A DNA stretch of 64,000 nucleotides, taken from NCBI RefSeq assembly GCF_014649915.1, contig NZ_BMTY01000011.1, positions 117,232 to 181,231 of the forward strand, in the 5' to 3' direction. The stretch is from Streptomyces toxytricini (GTDB taxonomy: Bacteria; Actinomycetota; Actinomycetes; Streptomycetales; Streptomycetaceae). Positions 42,868-50,543 of this stretch are shown piece after piece (position 1 is the first letter of the stretch; every line of letters begins with the position of its first letter). Both the position numbers and the translations under genes were made by a program. Under the pieces are notes generated by a model. It was given only the letters and a program-made list of their open reading frames with translations, searched no databases and was not told the DNA's origin.

Positions 42868-44121
42868 ATGCTCGATGTGCACCGGTTGCGCGTCCTGCGG
42901 GCGGTGGCCGAGCACGGCAGCTTCAACCGGGCGGCCGCGGCCCTGCTGCTGACCCCGTCGGCCGTGTCGCAGCACGTCGCAGCCCTGGAGCGGAGCGTCG
43001 GCCACCCGGTGGCGGTGCGCAGCCCGCGCGGGGTGACGCTGACGGAGGCGGGGCGGCTGCTCGTGGAGGCGGCCGAGGCGATCTCCGCCGAGCTCGACCA
43101 GGTCCGGCACGCCATCGACCGGCTGGCCGCGGTGCGGCAGCGGCTGACGCTCGCCACGTTCACCAGCGGCGGCCGGCACCTCCTGCCGGAGGCGCTCCCC
43201 CGGTTCGTGGCCGCGTACCCGGAGGTGGAGCTGACGGTGCTGGAGGCCGAACCGGAGGCCGCCCTCGCGATGGTCCGCGGCGGCGGGGCCGACCTGGCGG
43301 TGGCGTACGCCTTCGACGGGCCGCTGCCCCTGCCGCCGGGCGTCGCCTGGACGCCGCTGCTGGACGACCCGCTGTGGCTGGTGCTGCCGCCCGGTCACCC
43401 GCTGGCCGGGCGGGAGGCCCTCGGCCCGGACGAACTCGGCGCCGCCCGCTGGGTGCTGGGCTGCCTGCGGACGGAGGCGTTCCTGCGCCGGTACGCGGAG
43501 CAGGCCGGGTTCGAGCTGCGGGTGGCGGCCTCCACCACGGACTACTTCTTCGCCCAGACGCTGGTCGGCGCGGGGGTGGGCGTCGCGCTGGTCCCGCAGG
43601 TGTGCCTGGCCCCACCCGCCGGATGCACCGCCGTACGGGTCGAACCGCCCGTCCCGCCCCGGCACATCGGCCTGCTCGGGCCGATCCGGCGCCGGGCCCA
43701 GCCGTACGCGCAGGCCTTGGCGGACGCCCTGCGCGCGGCCGCGGCCCCGGCCGCGGGGGCACCGGGGCCCGCGGGCGCCAGGGGCGCCGCAGAGGCCGCG
43801 GGCACCACGAGGGCCATGGGCACCACGGGCCCCGCGGGGGCCACGGGCGTCGCGGGGACCACGGGAGTCATGGGCACTGTACGGGCCACTGGCAACAGCG
43901 GCGCTACGACGTCCGCAGGCGCCACGCGGGCCATGGGCACCAAGGGGCCCGCAGGGGCCACCAATGCCATGGGGGCCAGGGGGTCCACGGGGGCCGCGGG
44001 GGCCGCTGGTCCCGTGGGCGCCGCAAGGGCCATGGTCACCACGGGGCCCGCGGGCGGCACCGTCCCCACGGGGCCCGAAGGCGCCACAGGCGCCGAAGTG
44101 GCTGCGGAGGCCGCGGAATGA
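42868..44121 (+). CDS. LysR-type regulator with collagen-like C-terminal tail
   Basis: A 417-residue transcription regulator. Residues ~1-60 are the LysR helix-turn-helix (MLDVHRLRVLRAVAEHGSFN, then RAAAALLLTPSAVSQHVAAL); ~90-290 are the effector-binding domain ending HIGLLGPIRRRAQPYAQALA. That is normal length. The remaining ~115 residues are a glycine-repeat tail with GTTGPAGATGVAGTTG and GTKGPAGATNAMGARG, resembling collagen G-X-Y triplets rich in Ala and Thr. It is encoded by a 9-bp-periodic DNA minisatellite at 43755-44100. It is divergent from the epimerase gene and its stop overlaps the next gene. Confidence 0.88.
   Translation: MLDVHRLRVLRAVAEHGSFNRAAAALLLTPSAVSQHVAALERSVGHPVAVRSPRGVTLTEAGRLLVEAAEAISAELDQVRHAIDRLAAVRQRLTLATFTSGGRHLLPEALPRFVAAYPEVELTVLEAEPEAALAMVRGGGADLAVAYAFDGPLPLPPGVAWTPLLDDPLWLVLPPGHPLAGREALGPDELGAARWVLGCLRTEAFLRRYAEQAGFELRVAASTTDYFFAQTLVGAGVGVALVPQVCLAPPAGCTAVRVEPPVPPRHIGLLGPIRRRAQPYAQALADALRAAAAPAAGAPGPAGARGAAEAAGTTRAMGTTGPAGATGVAGTTGVMGTVRATGNSGATTSAGATRAMGTKGPAGATNAMGARGSTGAAGAAGPVGAARAMVTTGPAGGTVPTGPEGATGAEVAAEAAE
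43755..44100 (+). repeat. Coding minisatellite of 9-bp units in the LysR gene
   Basis: GGGCACCACGGGCCC-type blocks, e.g. GCCATGGGCACCACGGGC and GCCATGGGCACCAAGGGG, recur about every 9 or 18 bp over ~345 bp, encoding the glycine-every-third-residue tail. Such arrays expand and contract by slippage. Confidence 0.7.
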
Positions 44122-44435
44122 GCCGCCGCCCGCTCGCCGGTGTCGCGGCCCGGGCGGATCTCCCCTCCGGCCTCCTCGACCGGCTGGTCGCGATCGCCGT
44201 CCGCCCAAACGCGACGCTCCCGGCCCTGTGGGCGTGCCTGGAGGACGCACGGGCCCGGAAGGACGCCGCCGCCCATCCCGCGCTGCCCGCGGCCGTGGTG
44301 GCCGGTCTGCTGGGGCATCCGCATCCGGAGGTGGCGTGGGCGGCGGCCGGCCATCCGGCGCTCCCGGCGGCCGCGGTGGAGCGGCTGGTCGCGGAGGCCG
44401 AGCGGGCCGGGCCGGCCGGGCGGGCGCCGGGCTGA
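44118..44435 (+). CDS. Small helical-repeat protein
   Basis: A 105-residue protein with two similar helical units, AHPALPAAVVAGLLGHPHPE and GHPALPAAAVERLVAEAERA, resembling leucine-rich variant or HEAT-like repeats. ATG overlaps the LysR stop by 4 bp (ATGA), so the two are translated together. It may be a partner of the regulator or an unrelated passenger. No signal peptide or cysteine is present. Confidence 0.65.
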   Translation: MSRRPLAGVAARADLPSGLLDRLVAIAVRPNATLPALWACLEDARARKDAAAHPALPAAVVAGLLGHPHPEVAWAAAGHPALPAAAVERLVAEAERAGPAGRAPG

Positions 44436-44550
44436 GGCCGGGCGGAGCCGGCGCCTCCCGGCACCGCGGGCCCCGCCGCCCCCGTCACTTCCGCAGCCCG
44501 GGTGTCGTTAGCCCCAAGGGGTTGACTCTGGGGGGCGAAGGGATGACGGA

Positions 44551-46035
44551 ATGCGGCAGTTTCCTCTGGAGATGCACGGCATGGCAGCGGGCCGGGTCGT
44601 CGAATGGCGGTTGCGGTCCACGGCAGGGCCGGAGCCGGCCGCGGAGACAGAGGGCAGGAGGGCGTCCTTCAACCAGGACAAGCACTTCACCGTCGCGGAG
44701 GAGAGCCGCGGCGCCGACGACCCGGTCGCTTCCTGGCTGGCGGTGACCTTCGAGGTCTCCGAGGACCTCGACGAGCAGGCAATGACGCAGGCCCTCCTTG
44801 CGTTCGTCCGGCGGCACGAAGTGCTGCGGTGCGAATTCCGGCGGCTGGCAGGCGAGTTGGCGTGCGATCCCATCCCGCCGGCCGAACTCGCCCTCGCCGT
44901 CCATCCCGTCGCGTCCTTCGACTCGGCCCCGGAGCTGGTCGGCTTCCTGTCCGAGCGGTTCAAGCGGAGCATCGACACCCTGGCCTGGCCGCTGTTCACG
45001 ATGGGCGCGGTCCTGCGCCCCGGTTCGGCGACCGTCTACCTCGCCTTCGACCACATCGTGTGCGACGGCCTGTCGATGCCGATCGTGGTGCAGGAGGTGC
45101 AGGACGCGTACGAGGCGCTGCGCCGCGGCGAGCGGCTCGACGAGCTGCCGGCGCCCAGCTACCTGGACTTCGCGGAGGAGCAGCGCCGCCGCTACCTGTC
45201 CTTCGACGCCGGCGACGGGCGGCTCGGCTACTGGAAGGACTTCATCGCCCGCGGCGGGGGCGAGTTCTTCCCCCGGTTCCCCCTCGAACTGGGCGTGGAG
45301 CCGGGCCGGATGTACCCCATCGTGAACGAGGCGTCGCCGCTGCTGGACGCGGCCGAGACGGAGGTCTTCGACAAGGCGTGCCGGGAGGCGGGCGGGAAGG
45401 CCTTCATGGGGGTGCTGGCGGCGGTGGCCGTGTGCCTGCGGGACGCCGGAGGGCCGGGCGTGTACCGCGGGTTCATGCCGGTCAGCGAGCGCGGGCGGTC
45501 GGGCTGGTCACAGTCGGTGGGATGGTTCGTGAACACCATGCCGATCGAGTTCGACGCCTCGCCGGGACGCGGTTTCGCGGAGGTCATGGCGGGGGTGCGG
45601 GCGGGGTTCGGCGTGATGATGGACCACATCGACGTGCCGTTCGTCCGGGCCTGGGAGCTGCTGGCGCCGGCGGAGTTCGCGGCCCGGTCGTGGCCGTACC
45701 CGGTGAACTTCTTCTCGTACATCGACATGCGCAAGTGCCCCGGCGCCGAGCGGCACGCCGACTGGCGGCCCGCGACGCACGTCTGGTCGGCGCGCGCGAA
45801 CGGCGTGTGCTCCTGGTTCCAGCGCGACGCGGACGGGCTCCACATGAACTCGATCTACGTGGACACCCCGGCGGCGCGCCACACCATGGCCGCGTTCCAG
45901 GAGGCGCTGCGGCGGACGGTCACGGAGATCGCACGCCACGGCTCCTTCGGCCGCCCGATCGGCCTGTCCGCCCCCCGGGGCCCGGTCGGGGCGGCGCTCG
46001 GCGTCAGCGGGTACGGGTACGCCGCACACCGCTGA
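44551..46035 (+). CDS. Stand-alone condensation-domain acyltransferase
   Basis: A 494-residue single-domain protein of the chloramphenicol-acetyltransferase/NRPS-condensation fold. The active-site motif HHxxxDG appears as DHIVCDG at 167-173, keeping the catalytic second His168 and Asp172 but not the first His. Other family stretches are AFVRRHEVLRCEFRRLAGEL, and VGWFVNTMPIEFDASPGRGF followed by FAEVMAGVRAGF. It would join an acyl group from a carrier or CoA to an alcohol or amine, as PapA-type proteins do. No carrier protein, adenylation or PKS gene is nearby. GGGGGCGAAGG lies upstream of the ATG. Confidence 0.85.
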   Translation: MRQFPLEMHGMAAGRVVEWRLRSTAGPEPAAETEGRRASFNQDKHFTVAEESRGADDPVASWLAVTFEVSEDLDEQAMTQALLAFVRRHEVLRCEFRRLAGELACDPIPPAELALAVHPVASFDSAPELVGFLSERFKRSIDTLAWPLFTMGAVLRPGSATVYLAFDHIVCDGLSMPIVVQEVQDAYEALRRGERLDELPAPSYLDFAEEQRRRYLSFDAGDGRLGYWKDFIARGGGEFFPRFPLELGVEPGRMYPIVNEASPLLDAAETEVFDKACREAGGKAFMGVLAAVAVCLRDAGGPGVYRGFMPVSERGRSGWSQSVGWFVNTMPIEFDASPGRGFAEVMAGVRAGFGVMMDHIDVPFVRAWELLAPAEFAARSWPYPVNFFSYIDMRKCPGAERHADWRPATHVWSARANGVCSWFQRDADGLHMNSIYVDTPAARHTMAAFQEALRRTVTEIARHGSFGRPIGLSAPRGPVGAALGVSGYGYAAHR

Positions 46036-46335
46036 GGCGGCCGGGCAGGAACGTGCAGGCAGCGGACGCGCAGGCGGGCGGCAGGGCTTCGGGTACGCGC
46101 CTGCGGCGCGGCCGGGAGCGGGCAGGGCGGCGCGTACGCCCCCGCGGCGCGGGCCGGTCGGGCATGCCGGGCGGCCCGCGATGAGCCGGTACGGGGCCTC
46201 GCGTGCCGCGACCGCGAGGCTCCCGCACTCCCCGCGGCTCCTCGGCGGCGGTTCCGCCGCGCATGCCCCGCCCCACGGGGGCCCTACCGGCCAGTACGAT
46301 GCCGGAGCCCCCGTTTCCGGCGAAAGGACCGCCCC
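46036..46335. other. 300-bp gap with an imperfect direct repeat
   Basis: No credible gene. GGTACGCGCCTGCGGCGCGG (46092-46111) resembles CGTACGCCCCCGCGGCGCGG (46132-46151), a 40-bp-offset imperfect direct repeat. GAAAGGACC before 46336 is the ribosome site of the next gene. Confidence 0.4.
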
Positions 46336-46713
46336 GTGCCGCGCACCCCTTCCTCCCCCGCGCTCCTCGCCGGCTTCCTGGCCGCGATGGGGGTGGCGCA
46401 CGCGCTCGCGCCGAAGCCGTTCGACGCGATCGTCCCGCGGGCGCTGCCCGGCAGCCCGCGGCTGTGGACGTACGCGAGCGGCGCGGCGGAGCTGGCGGTG
46501 GCGGCGGGTATCGCCCATCCGCGGACCCGCCGGGTCGCCGGGCTGGCCGCGGCGGCGCTCTTCGTCGGGGTCTTCCCCGCGAACGTGCAGATGGCTGCCG
46601 ACGCGCGCCGCCGCTCGCCCGCCCACCGGGCCGTGGCGTTCGGCCGGCTGCCGCTGCAGGTGCCGCTCGTGCTGTGGGCGCGCAGCGTCAGCCGCGGGGC
46701 GGCGCCCCGCTGA
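46336..46713 (+). CDS. DoxX-like small membrane protein
   Basis: A 125-residue protein with three or four hydrophobic helices: LLAGFLAAMGVAHALA, a middle AAELAVAAGIA, VAGLAAAALFVGVFPANVQM and GRLPLQVPLVLWARSV. The order HALAPKPFDAIVP and FPANVQMAADA is typical of DoxX-like membrane proteins in actinobacteria. Function of this branch is unknown. GTG at 46336 follows GAAAGGACC. It stands alone. Confidence 0.8.
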   Translation: MPRTPSSPALLAGFLAAMGVAHALAPKPFDAIVPRALPGSPRLWTYASGAAELAVAAGIAHPRTRRVAGLAAAALFVGVFPANVQMAADARRRSPAHRAVAFGRLPLQVPLVLWARSVSRGAAPR

Positions 46714-46756
46714 GGCGGCCGGCAGGCCGGCGCCGCAGGGCCAGGCCCGCGGGTGC

Positions 46757-47026
46757 TCAGCGGCTGTCGCCCGACCAGTCCCAGCGGGCCGGGTCCTCGG
46801 CCCGCCGGCGGTAGTGGGCGCGGCCGCCCGGACCGTAGCGGCCTATCTCCGTGGGGAGCGCCGCCTCCTCGGCGAGGCGGGGCGCGCTCCATCCTGTGAC
46901 GTCGAGCAGGAGCCCGTCGAGGGGCCCGCCGACCAGTTCGCCGTACTGGCGGCCGGGCTGCGGGCCGGGGTCGGGATCTTCGTGGTCGGCGCCGTAGACC
47001 CGGCGCCGGAGCATCCTGTCGTCCAT
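46757..47026 (-). CDS. Small conserved hypothetical protein
   Basis: An 89-residue protein opening MDDRMLRRRVYGADHEDPDP and continuing GRQYGELVGGPLDGLLLDVT. I recall similar short proteins from streptomycetes but no function. It contains no cysteine, membrane helix or signal. ATG at 47026; a longer open frame to 47518 reads across the divergent thioredoxin-like gene and is rejected. It is divergent from that gene with 48 bp between. Confidence 0.7.
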   Translation of the reverse strand: MDDRMLRRRVYGADHEDPDPGPQPGRQYGELVGGPLDGLLLDVTGWSAPRLAEEAALPTEIGRYGPGGRAHYRRRAEDPARWDWSGDSR

Positions 47027-47074
47027 ACCCGCCAGCTTCACAGACGCCACTGACAACGGAGCAGGAGCACCGCC

Positions 47075-47422
47075 ATGGCACATCGCGTACACCGGCCGGC
47101 CGAGGACGAGGAGTTCGCGTTCGTCCTGCGGCTGGCCGAGGGGCCGGTTCTGGCCTGTTTCGTCGGGAGCTGGCCCAAGGCCCTCGCGGCGAGCCGCGAG
47201 ATGGACGCGCTCGCGGCCGAAGCGGCCGCGGAGTACGGGCCGCGTCTGACGGCGGTGCGCGCCGACATGACGCGCTGCCCCGGCCCCACCAGGGGGTTCG
47301 GCGTCACGTCCGCGCCGACCGCGCTGATCCTGCGCGACGGGCGGGAGGCGGCGCGGTACGAGGGTCCGGCGGTAGCGGAGGAGTTCCGGGCGTTCCTTCG
47401 GGAGCACCTCGGCGCGCCCTGA
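47075..47422 (+). CDS. Thioredoxin-fold protein lacking the CxxC motif
   Basis: A 115-residue protein with the thioredoxin strand-helix order: GPVLACFVGSWPKALAASRE, TAVRADMTRCPGPTRGFGVT, then SAPTALILRDGREAARYEGP. The cis-proline SAPT is kept. Where WCGPC is expected it reads SWPKA, so both redox cysteines are missing. It cannot act as a disulfide reductase; a structural or binding role is more likely. ATG at 47075 follows GGAGCAGGAGCACC. Confidence 0.8.
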   Translation: MAHRVHRPAEDEEFAFVLRLAEGPVLACFVGSWPKALAASREMDALAAEAAAEYGPRLTAVRADMTRCPGPTRGFGVTSAPTALILRDGREAARYEGPAVAEEFRAFLREHLGAP

Positions 47423-47569
47423 GGCCCGCGCCCCGGGGCGCGGCACGGTCCGGCGCCCGCCCGGACGCGGCGGCCATCTGGCCGAAACGGGTATGGGTGG
47501 GATAGATGCCCAGGGCATGTAATGGGTCCAGGCACGACGGAGCCACGGACCACGCCGACGAGGTGCTGC

Positions 47570-48757
47570 ATGTCAGAGACCGTTGTCTTCCCGCAGAACC
47601 GGACCTGCCCCTACCACCCGCCGACCGCCTACGAACCCCTGCGTGCGGGGCGCCCCCTGTCCCGGGTGAGCCTCTTCGACGGCCGCTCCGTGTGGATCGT
47701 CACCGGGCACGCCGAGGCGCGGGCCCTGCTCGCCGACGGCCGCCTGTCCGCCGACCGCCAGAACGCGGCCTTCCCCGCCCCCACCCCGCGTTTCGCGGGC
47801 CTGCGCGACCGCCGCACGGCCCTGATCGGCGTGGACGACCCGGAGCACAACGTGCAGCGCCGGATGCTGATCCCCAGCTTCACCCTGAAGCGGACCGCGG
47901 CCCTGCGGCCCCGGATCCAGGAGACGGTGGACCGGCTGATCGACGCCATGGTGGCGCGCGGCCCTCGGGCGGAGCTGGTCGGCGCGTTCGCCCTGCCGGT
48001 GCCGTCGATGGTGATCTGCGACGTGCTGGGGGTCCCGTACGAGGACCACGAGTTCTTCGAGGAGCAGTCGCGCCGGCTGCTGCGCGGCCCGGAGATGGCC
48101 GACGTCGAGGACGCCCGCACGCGCATCAACGCCTACCTGGCGGAGCTGATCGAGCGGAAGCGTTCGGAGCCGGGCGAGGGCCTCCTCGACGAGTTGGTCG
48201 GCCGGCACCTGCTGGCGGGCGAGACGGATACGGGCGAGCTGGTGTCGCTGGCGGCCCTGCTGCTGATCGCGGGCCACGAGACCACGGCGAACATGATCTC
48301 CCTGGGGACGTACACCCTGCTGCGGCACCCGGAGCAGCTGGCGGAGCTGCGCCAGGACCCCTCGCTGCTCCCCGCAGCCGTGGAGGAGCTGATGCGGTTC
48401 CTGTCGATCGCGGACGGCATGCTGCGGGTGGCCACCGAGGACATCGAGGTGGGCGGTGTGACGGTGCGCGCCGACGACGGGGTCGTCTTCTCCACCTCCG
48501 TCATCAACCGGGACGAGGCGGTCTTCGAGCGGCCGGACGTCCTCGACTGGCACCGTCCGGCCCGCCACCACCTCGGCTTCGGCTTCGGCGTGCACCAGTG
48601 CCTGGGTCAGAACCTGGCGCGCGCCGAGATGGAGATCGCGCTGGGCACCCTGTTCGCGCGCCTGCCCGGGCTGCGGCTGGCGGCCGAGCCGGACCGCATC
48701 CCGTTCAAGCCGGGCGACACCATCCAGGGCATGGTCGAACTGCCGGTGGCGTGGTGA
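47570..48757 (+). CDS. Cytochrome P450 monooxygenase (CYP105-like)
   Basis: A 395-residue soluble haem monooxygenase. I-helix oxygen-binding motif AGHETT is at 234-239, the K-helix ExxR at 273-276 (EELMR) and the haem-binding loop FGFGVHQCLGQNLAR has Cys344 as ligand. Length and the motif set resemble CYP105 enzymes of streptomycetes that hydroxylate macrolides, vitamin D or xenobiotics; the substrate is unknown. GTGA overlap couples it to a ferredoxin gene that supplies electrons. GAGGTG precedes the ATG at 47570. Confidence 0.95.
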   Translation: MSETVVFPQNRTCPYHPPTAYEPLRAGRPLSRVSLFDGRSVWIVTGHAEARALLADGRLSADRQNAAFPAPTPRFAGLRDRRTALIGVDDPEHNVQRRMLIPSFTLKRTAALRPRIQETVDRLIDAMVARGPRAELVGAFALPVPSMVICDVLGVPYEDHEFFEEQSRRLLRGPEMADVEDARTRINAYLAELIERKRSEPGEGLLDELVGRHLLAGETDTGELVSLAALLLIAGHETTANMISLGTYTLLRHPEQLAELRQDPSLLPAAVEELMRFLSIADGMLRVATEDIEVGGVTVRADDGVVFSTSVINRDEAVFERPDVLDWHRPARHHLGFGFGVHQCLGQNLARAEMEIALGTLFARLPGLRLAAEPDRIPFKPGDTIQGMVELPVAW

Positions 48758-48999
48758 GCGGCGGCGCGCCGCGCGAGCGGCGTACCGGCGACGGCACCGG
48801 CGTCGTCGTCGCCGTCGACCGCGGTGTCTGCATCGGTGCCGGGCAGTGCGCCCTGACAGCGCCAGAGGTGTTCACGCAGGACGACGACGGCTTCGGGCAG
48901 GTGCTGCCGGGGCGGGAGGACGGCCGCGGCAGCGCCCTGCTGCGGGAGGCCGTCCGCGCCTGCCCGGTGTCGGCGATCTCGCTGGGGCCGGGTGGCTGA
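48754..48999 (+). CDS. [3Fe-4S] ferredoxin, P450 partner
   Basis: An 81-residue electron carrier. The cluster ligands are in VCIGAGQCALTAPEVF (two cysteines six apart) and ACPVSAISL (third cysteine before proline); the missing second cysteine of the first group marks a 3Fe-4S type. It opens with a ~20-residue tail. GTG at 48754 overlaps the P450 stop by 4 bp. No ferredoxin reductase gene is nearby, so a general one must serve. Confidence 0.92.
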   Translation: MSGGAPRERRTGDGTGVVVAVDRGVCIGAGQCALTAPEVFTQDDDGFGQVLPGREDGRGSALLREAVRACPVSAISLGPGG

Positions 49000-49031
49000 A
49001 CCGCCGGGCCGCACCCTGCGGGCCGGACGGG

Positions 49032-49068
49032 AGCGGGCCCCGCCGGATGTCTCCCGGCGGGGCCCGCT
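49032..49068. terminator. Bidirectional terminator hairpin
   Basis: AGCGGGCCCCGCCGG (49032-49046) and CCGGCGGGGCCCGCT (49054-49068) form a perfect 15-bp stem with a 7-nt loop between the convergent ferredoxin and cold shock genes. Confidence 0.88.
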
Positions 49069-49121
49069 GCCGTATGTCCCGATGTCGTACGCCGCGCGAA
49101 TGCGTGGAGTGGTGTCCCGTG

Positions 49122-49328
49122 TCAGGGCTGGGGGACGACGTTCTCCGCCTGGGGGCCCTTGGGGCCCTGGACCACGTCGTATTCGACCTTCTGGTTCTCC
49201 TCCAGCGACCGGTACCCGGAGGACTGGATCGCGGAGAAGTGGACGAAGACGTCGGGGCCGCCCGCGTCCTGCGTGATGAAGCCGAACCCCTTCTCCGCGT
49301 TGAACCACTTCACGATGCCTGTTGCCAT
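49122..49328 (-). CDS. Cold shock protein (CspA family)
   Basis: A 68-residue single cold-shock domain that binds single-stranded RNA and DNA. RNP1 is KGFGFIT and RNP2 is VFVHF; the protein opens MATGIVKWFNAEKGFGFITQ, near identical to actinobacterial CspA-type proteins. GAAGGA precedes the ATG. The ~150-bp upstream leader on the minus strand is long for this genome, as in csp genes with temperature-sensitive leaders. A DEAD-box helicase and its MarR-type regulator lie close by. Confidence 0.95.
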   Translation of the reverse strand: MATGIVKWFNAEKGFGFITQDAGGPDVFVHFSAIQSSGYRSLEENQKVEYDVVQGPKGPQAENVVPQP

Positions 49329-49488
49329 TGGTGCTGATCCTTCTCAACGTGCCACGCGGACCGCACAAACGGTGCAGTCGTCACGATCCTGCCCTTGTGT
49401 CCCGCCCGCCACACTCCGGGTGCAGCCAATCCGGGGACGGGTCGAACACCCTGCCGACCCCCGGTGGACCTGAGGGCGCGCGCCGCGG

Positions 49489-49857
49489 TCAGGCTCCGGT
49501 GTCCGGGGCGGGGGTCAGTGCAGCGGAGCGGGGGCGCCCGGCCGCGGCAGCGGCGCGGCGGCCGCCGCTCATGCGGCAGCCGAGGCAGTCCGGGTGGCCG
49601 CCGTGCGCGGCGGTGTCCCGGACCCGCCAGTCCCATTCGGCTTCGGGCCGGGGGCCGCTCGGCTTGCCCCAGCCGGCCAGGTGCAGCAGCCAGGTGGTGA
49701 GGCCGGCCGCCGCGACGAGGGCGAGGCCCAGCCAGAGGGCCGGCCCCGAGGAGAGGCACAGCCCGGCGCCGGCGACGGCGCTGCCGAGGACCGCCAGGGC
49801 GGTTCCGGTCCAGCCGGCCACGGTGTGCCCCATGTCCACGTGCCCGTGCGCGCTCAT
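49489..49857 (-). CDS. HGxxPAAW-like small membrane protein with C-terminal CxxC
   Basis: A 122-residue protein. The N-terminus SAHGHVDMGHTVAGWTGTAL resembles the HGxxPAAW group, with two helices AVLGSAVAGAGLCLSSG and ALWLGLALVAAAGLTTWLLH. After a cytoplasmic stretch the C-terminal HPDCLGCRMSGGRR has a CxxC. Function is unknown. ATG at 49857 is used; the longer open frame to 49920 would run into the divergent MarR promoter. It is divergent from the MarR gene and shares its operator region. Confidence 0.75.
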   Translation of the reverse strand: MSAHGHVDMGHTVAGWTGTALAVLGSAVAGAGLCLSSGPALWLGLALVAAAGLTTWLLHLAGWGKPSGPRPEAEWDWRVRDTAAHGGHPDCLGCRMSGGRRAAAAAGRPRSAALTPAPDTGA

Positions 49858-49892
49858 GCGTTCTCCCAAGTAGGCTTTCCGAACAGGAAGTT

Positions 49893-49949
49893 TTACCTCG
49901 CGAGATAAACATCTGATCAAGGAAGTATCTCGCGGTCTAAGTTACTTAG
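49893..49949. promoter_or_regulatory. MarR-type operator region with three palindromic elements
   Basis: TTACCTCG/CGAGATAA (49893-49908) is a 16-bp near-perfect palindrome with one mismatch. TATCTCGCGG (49926-49935) repeats half of it, and CTAAGTTACTTAG (49937-49949) is a perfect 13-bp palindrome just before the MarR gene. The stretch is AT-rich for the genome. MarR proteins bind such palindromes in divergent promoter regions. Confidence 0.7.
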
Positions 49950-49967
49950 ATGCTAAGGAGTATCGGC

Positions 49968-50543
49968 GTGCAGGGCAAGCCCCGCCCACCGGCCACGGCC
50001 GCGGAGGCGATCTCCCGCATGGACAGCTACGTCGCCCTCGGCCTGATCGGCCAGCAGGAGGTGGCGCAGCTGCTGGGCCTGAACGTCACGGACCTGACCT
50101 GCTTCGGCCACATCCTGGGAGCCTGCGAGGAGCCGCTGTCCGCAGGGGACCTGGCCGCGCTGACGAACCTGACGACCGGTGCCGTCACCGGCGTCCTCAA
50201 CCGCCTGGAGCGCGCCGGATTCGCCGAGCGCCGCCCCGATCCCGCCGACCGGCGGCGGGTGCGCGTCGTGGCCGTGCCGGAGGCCGCGCAGCGGGTCATC
50301 GCCGTGTACCAGCCCTTCTACGACCGCCTCGGCAGGCTGTTCGCCCAGTACACCCCCGACGAGGTGGCCGTCATCGCCGACTGGTTCGACCGGGCGGCCG
50401 CCGAGGCCCGGGAGCACCTGGACCGCCTGCGGTCCGGCGGGGCCGCGACCCTGACCGGCCCCGCGGCGGCGGCTGCCCCCGGCGGTACACCGGCCCCGAT
50501 GGTAAAATCACCCTTTTCGCGCCCCGAGGAAGGCTCTGCATGA
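49968..50543 (+). CDS. MarR family transcriptional regulator
   Basis: A 191-residue DNA-binding regulator. The winged helix-turn-helix is LSAGDLAALTNLTTGAVTGV, then LNRLERAGFAERRPDPADRR with R-R-V-R, the MarR wing. N- and C-terminal helices would form the dimer interface. GTG at 49968 is chosen because AAGGAG lies 7 bp upstream; ATG at 49950 would have its ribosome site inside the coding region. The C-terminal ~30 residues are an Ala/Gly-rich tail. Its TGA overlaps the helicase ATG by 4 bp. Ligand unknown; autoregulation through the palindromes upstream is likely. Confidence 0.9.
   Translation: MQGKPRPPATAAEAISRMDSYVALGLIGQQEVAQLLGLNVTDLTCFGHILGACEEPLSAGDLAALTNLTTGAVTGVLNRLERAGFAERRPDPADRRRVRVVAVPEAAQRVIAVYQPFYDRLGRLFAQYTPDEVAVIADWFDRAAAEAREHLDRLRSGGAATLTGPAAAAAPGGTPAPMVKSPFSRPEEGSA

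Noticed and set aside
42847..44250. Minus-strand frame with collagen-like GPRG repeats
   Set aside because: It is the antisense of the LysR tail minisatellite; the plus strand carries the LysR domain and the glycine tail.
46004..46276. 90-residue minus-strand frame in the gap before the DoxX-like gene
   Set aside because: Arg/Pro-rich, no ribosome site, and overlaps repeats; no evidence that it is a gene.
46757..47518. Longer start for the 89-residue minus-strand gene
   Set aside because: It would read antisense across the thioredoxin-fold gene; the ATG at 47026 has a sensible position instead.
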